Assembly: GCA_019311105.1 (NCBI GenBank)
Contig: JAFDDA010000011.1
Location: forward strand, 20,750 to 84,749
DNA length: 64,000 bases
Source of the DNA: Deltaproteobacteria bacterium
Lineage (GTDB): Bacteria; Myxococcota_A; UBA9160; JAFDDA01
Direction: 5' to 3'
Part shown: piece after piece, positions 52,559-60,935 of the stretch
Position numbering within the stretch: position 1 is the stretch's first letter
How the letters are laid out: every line of letters begins with the position of its first letter
Position numbers and translations under genes: made by a program
Notes under the pieces: model-generated
Database searches by the model: none
What the model was told of the DNA's origin: nothing
The model's input: only the letters and a program-made list of their open reading frames with translations

Positions 52559-52966
52559 ATGAGTCTCGAAGGCGGCTGCTATTGCGGAAACCTGCGCTAC
52601 GAAACCGGCGGCGACGCGATCTTCAAGGGCCAGTGTCACTGCCGCGAGTGCCAGTACATCTCGGGTGGCAACCCGAACGTCGTGATGGGCATGCCTGAAG
52701 CGGCGTTCCGCTACACGAAGGGCGCACCTCAGTCCTTCACCCGCAGCGACCTCGACACCCCCGTGACGCGCGAGTTCTGCGGCGATTGCGGCACCCACAT
52801 CCTCGCCAAGGGCGCCGGGATGGCCGGGACCGTGATGCTGAAGGCCGGCACCCTGGACGACCCCTCGCAGTACGGCACACCCCAGATGGCGATCTTCCTC
52901 TGCGACAAGCAGGAATTCCACGCCGTGCCCGAGGGCATCCCAACCTTCGAACGGATGCCCGGCTAA
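52559..52966 (+). CDS. GFA family zinc protein
   Basis: A 135-residue protein of the glutathione-dependent formaldehyde-activating enzyme (GFA) fold. Zinc cysteines are Cys7 and Cys9 (GGCYCGN), Cys26, Cys28 and Cys31 (CHCREC), and the later FCGDCGTH pair. Many family members do not act on formaldehyde, so the reaction is open. It begins 25 bases after the candidate selenoprotein, behind AGGAGG, and is probably co-transcribed. It ends with TAA opposite the SGNH fragment. Confidence 0.92.
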   Translation: MSLEGGCYCGNLRYETGGDAIFKGQCHCRECQYISGGNPNVVMGMPEAAFRYTKGAPQSFTRSDLDTPVTREFCGDCGTHILAKGAGMAGTVMLKAGTLDDPSQYGTPQMAIFLCDKQEFHAVPEGIPTFERMPG

Positions 52967-53181
52967 GGAGCACTCGCCAACAGCCCGCGGACCGGGTCGA
53001 GGGCGCAAGCCGCGATGAGCCCGTGCGCGAACGGGTTCGGGTGTAGATCCCACGAGGCGACACGCAGCGCGTGACGCCCGTGGCCCTTCCAGCAGTCCGA
53101 GATGTCGAGGTGCTCGAAGCCTTGCCGCGAAGCCCGCTCGGCAAGCTCCTCCGCGGCCAGCTCATCGAACGCGACGCCTGA
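52963..53181 (-). pseudogene. C-terminal fragment of an SGNH-type hydrolase
   Basis: About 72 codons, in frame with and directly after the sulfatase stop, reading VAFDELAAEELAERAS, then HLDISDCWKGHG, and RVASWDLHPNPFAHGLIAAC. The DxxHPN...H.LIA pattern is the catalytic Asp-His end of SGNH/GDSL hydrolases. No start codon or N-terminal domain precedes it. It looks like the remnant of a degraded gene. Confidence 0.55.
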
Positions 53182-54240
53182 CTACTCGGCTTCGAGATAG
53201 CCCAGAGCTTCGAGCTGCTTGCGCAGGTCGGCGTCCTCGACGACGTCCGCCGACTCGGCCCGCCGATAGTCGATCGCCGGCAATGCGTCAGAGAGCCTCT
53301 TCGCGCGAGCCGTACGCTCGCCCGCGATGTCGCGCCGCTCGCCCGGGTCGCCCGCCAGGTCGAAGAGCTGCTCGCGGTCGCGGTAGCGGACGAGCTTCTC
53401 GCTCCCGTCGATCAAGGCCTGCGCCGGCTCCTCACCGAGGCGCCCCTGGGATTTCGCCTTCGACGGGTCGGCGTAGAACTCGACGCGCGCATCCGCGGGC
53501 GACCCGTGGCGGAGGTCGGCGTCGCGGCCAAGGGGTGCGCCGGCGATCGCAGCGGCGGTCGCCGCCACGCTGACGAGACTGACCGGGGCGGAGCCACCCG
53601 GCAGGCGCGCCCCACGCGGTGGGAAGACCACCAGGGGCACACGCACCTCTTCGTTGTAGACGCTCGTCCCGTGCTCGGTGACCCCGTGCTCGCCGAAGGC
53701 CTCCCCGTGGTCGGAAGTCACGAAGACCCAGGCATTCTCGAGAAGGCCCCGTGCGGCGAGCGCCTCGAGGAAGTCGTCGAGCGCGGCGTCGAGGCCGTGG
53801 ATGGCCTCGTCATAGCGCGCCGCCATGCGCTCGATCTCGGCTTCGGGGAGATCCACGGCGAGGCGTTGCGGGTGTTCGAAGGGGCTCCACGGCGCGAACC
53901 GGCCCCGCGAGGCCGGCGGCGGCCGATACGGGGCATGCGTGTCGAGGAAGTTCGCGAGGACGAAGAGCTTGCGCCCTTCCGCCGCATCGACGGCCGCGAG
54001 CAACTCGTTGGCGACCTCGGGTGCCGCGGCGGTGCGGGTGAGCCGCTCGAGAAACCACGACGGCGTGAGGCGGCTCCGCAGCGCTGCCGACGAGCGGCAA
54101 GCCGGTCCGCCCCCGCACGCGGGTGTAGACGTCGAAGCCGCGATCCAGGTCTTCGATGCGATCGAGCCAGAGGTTCGCGAAGACACCGATCGTGGCGTAG
54201 CCGTAGGGTTTCGCACGCCGCCGAAGGCGGAATAGGGTCT
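53182..54240 (-). pseudogene. sulfatase remnant, 5'-truncated and frameshifted
   Basis: The C-terminal two-thirds of a sulfatase: LFVLANFLDTHAPYRPPP, VFVTSDHGEAFGEHG, EEVRVPLVVFPP. The part nearer the 5' end (GYATIGVFANLWLDRIEDLD) is in another frame and joins the main frame after a shift near 54100. The N-terminal catalytic region with the CxPxR formylglycine motif is missing. Similarity ends close to 54240, about 20 bases before a composite repeat. The likely story is disruption by the repeat followed by decay. Confidence 0.75.
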
Positions 54241-54259
54241 GGCCCTGCGTATCCAATCG

Positions 54260-54331
54260 TTTCGTCAGGGATTGGAACCGTCCCCTTCGTCAGGGCCCTG
54301 GCGACCGAGGGGTTTCTGAGATGGGTTCTAG
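54260..54331. repeat. composite repeat: 34-bp unit plus MITE terminus
   Basis: Bases 54260-54293 are the third copy of the 34-bp repeat (variable in its centre). Directly after it, 54298-54331 repeats the left end of the 9150 element in inverse orientation, ending GATGGGTTCTAG. The terminal CTAG provides the TAG stop of the minus-strand metallo-beta-lactamase-fold gene. The two repeat families are therefore physically associated. Confidence 0.75.
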
Positions 54332-55455
54332 CCCGTCTCGTAGATGAGCCGCTCGTTCTCGTCGCGCCGGGCGCTGGCATCCCCGGCCATCCGGAGATGC
54401 TCGAGATGCGCGTAGGTTTCGCTCTCGGCCATTCCGCCCCAACTGCGCGGCTTGAACAGCCGGCGCGAATAGTCGCGCACCGACGCCGCGCCGAGGTCGC
54501 GCCCGATCTCCTTCACCTTGTCGAGGCGCTCGTCGTGGTGCTCCTTGATCGCGTTGCAGCGCGCCGTGAGGTCGTGGAACGGGTGGCCGTGGGCCGGCAA
54601 GACCTGTTCGACGCCGTCGATCTCGCCCACCCGGTCGAGGGAGTAGAAGAACGTCGCTAGGGGGTCCGGGGAAGAGCTGATGCCCGAGATGTGGGGCGTG
54701 ATCGTCGGCAGCACATGGTCGCCCGCCAGGAAGAGCCCGGTCTCGGGGTCGTGAAGGCAGAAATGATCCTGGGTGTGGCCCGGCGTGTGGAAGACGAACC
54801 ACTCGCGCCCAGCCAACATCAGCACGTCGCCGTGTTCGACGGGGTCGCTGACGACGGGGATGATGCTCTGCCCGAGCCAGCGCATGGCCATCCACTTCAG
54901 CTTGATGCGCAGGGGCGGCCGCGGACGCTCGCCGCCCCAGGGCGTGCGTCCGCCGGCGAGTGTGTGGCGGAGCTCGTCCTCGACGCGCGCCTCGCGCGTG
55001 TCGTGGCTCTCGTCGGGGTCGATCTCATCGAGGGCGGGGCCGTGGTTGTGGCCATGGCTTCCCTGATGAGCCGCCAGGTCGTCGGTGGAAACCTCGGGCT
55101 CCTCGACCTGCGGCAGACCGAAGCTGAACTTGCGGTGGGCCACGATCTTCGCGCCCGATTCCTTGGCGAAGCGCATGGCGCAGCCGAAATGATCGGGATG
55201 CGAGTGGGTGATGACAACGGTGTGGACGTGCTTCGGCGTCATGCCGGCCTGCTTGAGGCGATCCTGGAGGGCCTTCCAGGTGCCGGGGCCCGGCATCCCC
55301 GGGTCGAGCACGGTACAGCCGTCGTTGTCGATGATCGCATAGCTGTTGACGTGCCCGAGGCCAGGCATCCGGATCGGGAGCTCCATCCGCAGCACGTTCG
55401 GAGCGACCTCGGTCACCTCCGTCCGCGCGTCTTCTTGTTCCTGTCGTTTGGCCAT
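54328..55455 (-). CDS. metallo-beta-lactamase-fold hydrolase
   Basis: A 375-residue MBL-fold protein. The metal motif is THSHPDHFG, followed by an inserted His/Asp/Glu-rich loop (HQGSHGHNHGP), then FHTPGHTQDHFC, the AGDHVLP aspartate and the final HGHP. The GHTQDHxCLxDxxxxLFLAGDH order is typical of glyoxalase II-like and lactonase-like members with a C-terminal helical extension (residues 290-375, RLDKVKEIGRDLGAASVRDYSRRL in part). The substrate is unknown. It starts 92 bases after the molybdopterin oxidoreductase stop on the same strand. Confidence 0.9.
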   Translation of the reverse strand: MAKRQEQEDARTEVTEVAPNVLRMELPIRMPGLGHVNSYAIIDNDGCTVLDPGMPGPGTWKALQDRLKQAGMTPKHVHTVVITHSHPDHFGCAMRFAKESGAKIVAHRKFSFGLPQVEEPEVSTDDLAAHQGSHGHNHGPALDEIDPDESHDTREARVEDELRHTLAGGRTPWGGERPRPPLRIKLKWMAMRWLGQSIIPVVSDPVEHGDVLMLAGREWFVFHTPGHTQDHFCLHDPETGLFLAGDHVLPTITPHISGISSSPDPLATFFYSLDRVGEIDGVEQVLPAHGHPFHDLTARCNAIKEHHDERLDKVKEIGRDLGAASVRDYSRRLFKPRSWGGMAESETYAHLEHLRMAGDASARRDENERLIYETG

Positions 55456-55547
55456 GCCGTGCCTCACCCCCACGCGAGCAGCGAGCGATGCCGTGCCTCA
55501 CTCCCCGCGCGCGCAGGGGTAGCACGTCGCAGGCCCGGGCGTGGAGG

Positions 55548-57659
55548 TCAGCCCCCGCAGGGCTCGAGTTCCACGGGGATGCCGGTCATGAACGCCTGGC
55601 TCGACAGCGGTTCGAAGCTCTCGCGCCCGATGGGGAGGAGGATGTTGGGGTTGGCGCCCGGCGTCTTCTGGGCGAAGCGCATGCCCGAGGTCGACGCGTT
55701 GCCCCAACCGTGCGTGATAGCGACGACGCCGGGCCGCAGGCCCGGGTCGAGCTTCACTTCGAGCTCGATGGCTCCGTGTGTGTTCGAGACGCGGACCTTG
55801 GCGCCCTCGTCGAACTCCCGTGCGTGCGCATCCTCGGGGTGCACGAAGACGAAGTTGCGGTCGCGCGTTCCGCGCTTCATCCGCGGCAGGTTCGCGTACC
55901 AACTGTTGTGCATGTACGCATCACGGCGCGTGATCAGCTTCAAGCGGTCGAGGCCCTCGGCTTCGACCTCACAGAAGATCGCTTCGCAGCGCCCGAGCGC
56001 TTCGCCGAAGGCATCGGGGCAACAGTCGACCTTGCCATCGGCCGTCTGGAGGTGGTCGCTGTAGAAGCGGCCCGTCTCCATGCCGTCCTCGAAGCGGACA
56101 CCGTGCGGGTCGGCGCGCAGCGCCTCCAGGCTCGTGCCCCGCGTCTTCAACATGTGGTCGATGCGACCCCAGACGACCTCTTCGGGCGCGTCCGCGTCGA
56201 GCACCGAGCGCAGACCCAGAGCCTTGGAAAGCTTCGCGAAGATCCACCACTCCTCGCGCCGTTCGGCGCGCGGCGGGACCACCGCCGGGCTGTACTGAAC
56301 CCAAGGTTCGTGTTGCAGGCCAAGGCCGGTGATGTTGATGTCGGCGCGCTCGAAGGCGTCGGTCGCCGGCAGGAGATAGTCGGCGTATTCGGCCGTGGCG
56401 TTGGGGTAGAGGTCGATGCTCACGAGTAGCTCGAGGTTTTTGAGAGCCTCTCGCATGCGGGCTTCACCGCCGACCGAAAGCACGGGGTTGCCCGCCACGA
56501 CGAACAGCGCCCGCACCGGCTCCTCGGCATCGAGCAGGTAGTGCGGCATCAGGTTCCCAGGCAATGCGCCCTTGCGAAGACGCCCGAACTCGCTGTCGAA
56601 GAACGAGTCCTCGAAGCTTCGGCGCCCGGCCTTCGCACTCTCGTAGAAACCGACCGACAGCAGGTTGCCCCCGCGCCGGTCGAGGTTGCCGGTGACGAAC
56701 GCGAGCATGTGAACGAGCCAATAGGCGAGCGTCCCCTGCCGGCCCATGTTCACACCCGTCGACATGTGGACCGAGGCACTCGGCGCCTCGGCGAACTCGC
56801 GGGCCAGCGCGCAGATGCGGTCGGCGGGGATTCCGGTGACCGCGGCGGCGCGCTCGGGCGGGTAGCGCCGGACGAAGTCCCGCAACTCGGCCACGTGCTT
56901 GCCATGCTCACCCGTTGCCTCGGCGTCGAAACCGACCGTGGCGTCGATCTCACAGAGCATCGCGGCCAACAGATAGACATCCGTGTCGGGCCGGATGAGG
57001 ATGACATCGCCCGTGCTCTCCGCAGCGGATTCGATCTGTCGCGGGTTCACGAAGTGGATCGACGCCCCGCGCGCCTTGGCACGACGCAGGGCCTCCATCG
57101 GGTCGGCTACGGAGATGAAGCTCCAGTGGGACACGCGCGGGTTCGCGCCCAGCACCAGCAGGCAATCCGTGTGCTCGAGGTCGGGGATCGGGTGCATCGT
57201 GCTCGAGCCGAACACGGCCTCGCTACCGGCGAACTTGTTGGCGCAATCCTGCGTGCCCGAGCCGAAGGTGCGGCGAACGCCCAACTGAGCGAGGAAGCCG
57301 CCCGCCGCAGGCCCCGCCAGGGTGTTGAAGGCCGTCGGGTTGCCGATGTAGCTCGCCACCGCGTTCGTGCCGTGGGCGTCGATGATTCCGCGCAGGCGTT
57401 CGGCGATCTCACCGGTGGCCTCGTCCCAGTTTCGCTCGACCAGGCCATCGGCGGTGCGAACGAGCGGACGATCCAGCCGGTCGGGGTCGTGGTGGATCTC
57501 GACTCCGGCAATGCCCTTGTTGCAGGCGAAGCCTCGAGTCACGGGGTGTGCGCGGTCGGGGGCGAGTGCCCGGAGTTCCCCCGCCTCGACCATGGCGACG
57601 AGCCCGCAGGCCGGCTCGCAGACGCGGCAGAAGGTCTGGACTTCGGTTCGGTCGGCCAT
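55548..57659 (-). CDS. molybdopterin-dependent oxidoreductase (DMSO reductase superfamily)
   Basis: A 703-residue Mo/W-bis-MGD enzyme. The N-terminal [4Fe-4S] motif is C-x2-C-x3-C (CRVCEPACG) with the fourth Cys in GFACNKG. MGD-binding blocks follow: SGTQDCANKFAGSEAVFGSS, VLGANPRVSHW, VVAGNPVLSVGG and the C-terminal dinucleotide-binding domain (HEPEDA-like VHPEDAHAREFD, SNTHGAIEL, THGWGNAS). There is no Tat signal, so it is cytoplasmic. The probable metal ligand is the Cys of TQDC, but I am unsure. Substrate cannot be named. I chose the ATG at 57659. Confidence 0.9.
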   Translation of the reverse strand: MADRTEVQTFCRVCEPACGLVAMVEAGELRALAPDRAHPVTRGFACNKGIAGVEIHHDPDRLDRPLVRTADGLVERNWDEATGEIAERLRGIIDAHGTNAVASYIGNPTAFNTLAGPAAGGFLAQLGVRRTFGSGTQDCANKFAGSEAVFGSSTMHPIPDLEHTDCLLVLGANPRVSHWSFISVADPMEALRRAKARGASIHFVNPRQIESAAESTGDVILIRPDTDVYLLAAMLCEIDATVGFDAEATGEHGKHVAELRDFVRRYPPERAAAVTGIPADRICALAREFAEAPSASVHMSTGVNMGRQGTLAYWLVHMLAFVTGNLDRRGGNLLSVGFYESAKAGRRSFEDSFFDSEFGRLRKGALPGNLMPHYLLDAEEPVRALFVVAGNPVLSVGGEARMREALKNLELLVSIDLYPNATAEYADYLLPATDAFERADINITGLGLQHEPWVQYSPAVVPPRAERREEWWIFAKLSKALGLRSVLDADAPEEVVWGRIDHMLKTRGTSLEALRADPHGVRFEDGMETGRFYSDHLQTADGKVDCCPDAFGEALGRCEAIFCEVEAEGLDRLKLITRRDAYMHNSWYANLPRMKRGTRDRNFVFVHPEDAHAREFDEGAKVRVSNTHGAIELEVKLDPGLRPGVVAITHGWGNASTSGMRFAQKTPGANPNILLPIGRESFEPLSSQAFMTGIPVELEPCGG

Positions 57660-57771
57660 GGGTCTCCTGGGGCTGGAAAGGAGCGCGGCCATCATACCCG
57701 AGCGCACGGCCCCCGGTCTTGCCAGATCGGCCCGGAGAAGGCGATCCTCCCAGCAAGCTGAGGAGGGCGCC

Positions 57772-58491
57772 ATGTTTGGTCAGGTTCGAGTTCTGGGGTT
57801 CGTATTCGCCGGTCTGCTCGTCATGGCACCGGGCTTCGCCTCCGCGGCCGGGGACGTCCTGCTCGGCGGGGTGACACCGGGCGGAGACGTGAGCGTCAAT
57901 GGCGACAGCGCCAACAACGACTACACGATCACCCAGAACACCAACGGCACGGTCACGGTCACCGGAAACAACGGGACCACCGTGAACGGGCAGAACACAC
58001 CCCAGACCACCGGCAAGGCGGTGACGGGGAAGATCTCTACGAACGGTCGCGGAGGCGACGACACGATCACGGTGCACGATGTCGACGTCGAGGATCTGAA
58101 GATCAAGGACGAGCTCGGCACCAACACGATCGAAGTCGACGATGCGAAGATCTCGGACAAGCTCGAGATCAAGAACAGTGCCGGATCGATTGGCGTCAGC
58201 GACACGAGCTGGGGCCGCCGCAAGATCCGCAAGGGCACCGGCACCGTGAACCCGGCGAGCCTCAATGGCGACGGCGTAGCAGGCTCCGTCGGGACCCCAC
58301 CCGGTAGCGGCGGGGGCGGCAAGAAGGCCGCGCGCAAGTCGAAGAAAGCTCCGCTGAACGCCCAAGGCCAGGGCCTGCCCACCAACAACCCCGGCCAGCG
58401 CGGCGTCGTGGTGCCAGAGCTACCAAACATCCCGAGCGGCAGCTATGGCGGGAAGAGCCCGAAGGTTCCGGCGCCGAAGGGCAAGTACTAG
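57772..58491 (+). CDS. secreted Asn/Thr/Gly-rich protein with basic C-terminal tail
   Basis: A 239-residue protein with a Sec signal peptide (cleavage near GFASAA). A central domain is rich in Asn, Thr, Gly and Asp (TITQNTNGTVTVTGNNGTTVN, shown in part) and then has GGDDTITV and GTNTIEVDD strands like a short beta-helix. A low-complexity Gly/Lys/Pro tail (GGGGKKAARKSKKAPL) follows. No calcium-binding RTX nonapeptide array is complete. It is probably extracellular. Strong AGGAGGG site; divergent from the molybdoenzyme gene. Confidence 0.75.
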   Translation: MFGQVRVLGFVFAGLLVMAPGFASAAGDVLLGGVTPGGDVSVNGDSANNDYTITQNTNGTVTVTGNNGTTVNGQNTPQTTGKAVTGKISTNGRGGDDTITVHDVDVEDLKIKDELGTNTIEVDDAKISDKLEIKNSAGSIGVSDTSWGRRKIRKGTGTVNPASLNGDGVAGSVGTPPGSGGGGKKAARKSKKAPLNAQGQGLPTNNPGQRGVVVPELPNIPSGSYGGKSPKVPAPKGKY

Positions 58492-58515
58492 GGGCGCGTT
58501 GGCTCGCGCCAGCCG

Positions 58516-58827
58516 TCAGCGGCTGGCGCGGGTGCGGGCAACGAAGGATTCGGGGGACGCGCTGGCGGCCGCCGCGCCTTCGAAGACGCGGAGCTCTCCG
58601 CGGATCGTGACGCAGACCTCGTCCGCATCCTCGATCCCGCGCCGCTCCAGCATGACAGGCAACACGCGGTCGAGCACGACTTCCATCTGATCCCGGCTGA
58701 CGCCCTTGGCATCGAGGCCGGCATCGCGAAGGGCGATCCGGACCGTCCCACGCGTCGCGAGCTCGTCGAGGTTCGTGAGCGCGTGAAGCCGATCGGTCGT
58801 GAATTCGAAGACGGCGCTTTCGGCCAC
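58516..58827 (-). CDS. hypothetical small protein
   Basis: A 103-residue protein with a simple alpha/beta pattern (FEFTTDRLHALTNLDELATRG, in part) and ending ASPESFVARTRASR. I do not recognise a family. It starts at GTG one base after the stop of the upstream membrane-protein gene, so it is tightly coupled to it. Acidic and soluble; probably cytoplasmic. Confidence 0.65.
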   Translation of the reverse strand: MAESAVFEFTTDRLHALTNLDELATRGTVRIALRDAGLDAKGVSRDQMEVVLDRVLPVMLERRGIEDADEVCVTIRGELRVFEGAAAASASPESFVARTRASR

Positions 58828-58828
58828 G

Positions 58829-59551
58829 TCAGGCCTCCGCCGGGGCTTCGCGCGCGCTCAGCCAATCCTGCAGGGCCAGGGGCGGGAAGAACGCGGCGTA
58901 CAAGCAGGCCAGTGTGACGAAGCCGAGCAGCGCGACCGGGAGCATGAACCACCCCGTCTGCATGGGCTCGAGGTTCGTGAATGCCATGAAGCCGAGGGTC
59001 AAGACGCGCGACACGGAGTTGCAGCCCATCCCCAGCCCCCACGTCAGGAACTGTGCAGCGGTGACGGGGTCGGCCAGACCGAGGCGCATGCGGCGACGCA
59101 GCTTCGAGTAGTGCATCAGCGCCTCGACCATCGTCCACACGGAGATCACTGTGGCTGCCGAGAGAAGGACGAGGCTGCGCGCCTCCGGTGCGAACCCGAG
59201 GGGTGGCACGGTCAGGGCGAGCACAAGCGCCAGGCTCCAGGCCAAACCAGCCGCCCAACGATCGTCGGGCCGGAAGACCTTCCAGGTCCCGAGCACCATC
59301 CCGATGGGCGCCGCAGCGAACAGCGCGCTGAAGAGCGTCGCCACGGCCTGGGTCAGCAAGGGCGATGCGTCGTCGCCGAGGTTCAACAGGACGGCACGCA
59401 CGACGCCCGACACACAGGTGCAGAGGGCGGCGAGCCCGATCACGAGCTCCGGGATGCCGCGCGTCTGACGGTGAAGCCAGAGGAGGCGCGTGCCGAGCGC
59501 GATGCCGGTGACGAGCGTCGCGCCAAACAAGATTCCGATGATCGGCTGCAT
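58829..59551 (-). CDS. multi-span membrane protein of unknown function
   Basis: A 240-residue protein with about seven hydrophobic helices, starting MQPIIGILFGATLVTGIAL. Loops carry RLLWLHRQTRGIPEL and KLRRRMRLGLADPVTAAQF. The layout (N-out, seven spans, no kinase or cyclase domain) is like stand-alone 7TM sensor proteins, but I cannot assign a family. It is followed by the coupled 103-residue gene. The divergent neighbour is a PEP-CTERM protein across a 269-base spacer. Confidence 0.7.
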   Translation of the reverse strand: MQPIIGILFGATLVTGIALGTRLLWLHRQTRGIPELVIGLAALCTCVSGVVRAVLLNLGDDASPLLTQAVATLFSALFAAAPIGMVLGTWKVFRPDDRWAAGLAWSLALVLALTVPPLGFAPEARSLVLLSAATVISVWTMVEALMHYSKLRRRMRLGLADPVTAAQFLTWGLGMGCNSVSRVLTLGFMAFTNLEPMQTGWFMLPVALLGFVTLACLYAAFFPPLALQDWLSAREAPAEA

Positions 59552-59649
59552 GGAGCCTTCATCGTCCGACGGGGCTCGCCAATTGACCATTCCGTACCGT
59601 GGCGGGTGTGCAGGGCAGCCGCAGCTCCCTGCGATAGACGCCTGCCGAC

Positions 59650-59685
59650 CTGCGGTTCCCGGCTTTTTGCGGGGAACCTGCGCAG
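59650..59685. other. stable hairpin in a divergent spacer
   Basis: CTGCGGTTCCC pairs with GGGAACC and GCAG across an 11-base loop, with a three-base bulge, giving an 11-bp stem. It lies about 135 bases upstream of the PEP-CTERM gene, between divergent genes. It could be a leader structure or a regulatory site; I could not fit a known riboswitch. I see nothing else in this spacer. Confidence 0.4.
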
Positions 59686-59820
59686 AGGCCCACCGCGGCC
59701 AGTCGGCGTCACCCACGCCGCCCGGCCGGCACTCACCCACAACGGGAAGGGGCGACCGCTGTGCGGTGCGCCGATTCCGCACCCGTGACCGTCGCCCCGC
59801 TCCCACGGCGGAGACATGCG

Positions 59821-60597
59821 GTGCGATTGAATACGACGACTCTCCTGGCTCTCCTCGGCGCGCTCGCCCTCTCGAGCCCCGCCCAGGCGGGATTCATCGA
59901 CTTCGGCGGCTTCGGCCACGGCCAGGTGATCGACGACCAGTTCCTGGCCTCGGATGGCCTGACGATCTCTGCGGACAATCACAGCAAGAGCTTCGACCTC
60001 GCCGTGGTGTTCGACTCGAGCCTGACCTCGACGGCGGACGACGACCTCGAGGGCCCGGGCGGGCGCGCCTGGGCGGCCGGCAACGTCGCGGTCGACACCG
60101 TGTTCGGAAATCTGCTGATCGTCCAGGAGAACCTGACGGGTTGCAGCGACGGCGTGTGCAACTCGCCCGACGACCAGGCGCCACCCGGCGGCGACCTGAT
60201 CTTCGCCTTCGACGCCGAGATCCAAAGCTTCGGCTTCGACGTCGTCGACATCGAGTCGATCCAGGCGGCCGGCGCACGCGTGCTGTTCTTCTCCGGCGCA
60301 GGCCCGGCCATCGCCACCGTCTCCTTTGCCGACTTCGAGTGCGCGGTGGGCCTCCTCTGCGACGCCTCCGTGGACTTCGCCGGCAACAACAGCGCCAACC
60401 ACCTCGCCAACATCACCGCCGCAGCGCTCGGCGTCGCCGGGTTCGATCGCGTCGTCGTCGACCTGAACGGATCCGGGGCCGTCGACAACGTGCGGTGGAG
60501 CAGCGCGGCTGGGCCCCAGGTGCCCGAGCCGGGCTTGGCCTGGCTCATGGCCCCTGCCCTCGCGATGCTGGCGCGGCGCGCTCACCGAAACGCCTGA
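59821..60597 (+). CDS. PEP-CTERM sorting-domain protein
   Basis: A 258-residue exported protein: signal peptide (LLALLGALALSSPAQA), then a beta-sandwich-like domain with FIDFGGFGHGQVIDDQF, SFGFDVVDIES and FDRVVVDLNGSGAVDNVRW. It ends with the sorting tail VPEPGLAWLMAPALAMLARR. The first domain resembles the secreted lectin-like PEP-CTERM proteins that are anchored or released by exosortase. It starts at GTG behind CGGAG. Two Cys pairs in the middle could form disulfides. No exosortase gene is in the window. Confidence 0.85.
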   Translation: MRLNTTTLLALLGALALSSPAQAGFIDFGGFGHGQVIDDQFLASDGLTISADNHSKSFDLAVVFDSSLTSTADDDLEGPGGRAWAAGNVAVDTVFGNLLIVQENLTGCSDGVCNSPDDQAPPGGDLIFAFDAEIQSFGFDVVDIESIQAAGARVLFFSGAGPAIATVSFADFECAVGLLCDASVDFAGNNSANHLANITAAALGVAGFDRVVVDLNGSGAVDNVRWSSAAGPQVPEPGLAWLMAPALAMLARRAHRNA

Positions 60598-60668
60598 TCC
60601 GACTCCGACGCGGCCGACGCCGACGCGGGTTTGTTAGGCTCAGCGCCGCTCTTCCAAGGGAGGACGGC

Positions 60669-60935
60669 GTGCCCCGAGATTCCAACGCCAAGGCCTACTG
60701 GCGCGCCAATCTGCGCATCCTGATGCTGCTGCTCACGGTCTGGGCCCTCGCCGGCTTCGGCCTCGGCATCGTCGCCGTCCCCTGGCTCAACGAGTTCCAC
60801 GTCGCCGGGTTCCCGCTCGGGTTCTGGTTCGCGCAGCAGGGCTCGATCGTCATCTTCGTCGTCTTGATCTTCGTCTACGCGCTCTGGATGGACCGTCTGG
60901 AGCGACGGATGGCGAAGGACGCGGGCGAAGCCTAG
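60669..60935 (+). CDS. DUF4212 symporter small subunit
   Basis: An 88-residue, two-helix protein with AKAYWRANLRILMLLLTVWA and GFPLGFWFAQQGSIVIFVVL, then YALWMDRLERR. This is the DUF4212 (TIGR03647) small subunit found beside VC_2705-type sodium:solute symporters. Starts at GTG behind GGGAGG. The large subunit begins on the base after its stop. Confidence 0.93.
   Translation: MPRDSNAKAYWRANLRILMLLLTVWALAGFGLGIVAVPWLNEFHVAGFPLGFWFAQQGSIVIFVVLIFVYALWMDRLERRMAKDAGEA

Noticed and set aside
55453..55506. Short duplicated sequence ATGCCGTGCCTCAC near the MBL gene start
   Set aside because: Two copies 35 bases apart look like a simple local duplication without further structure.
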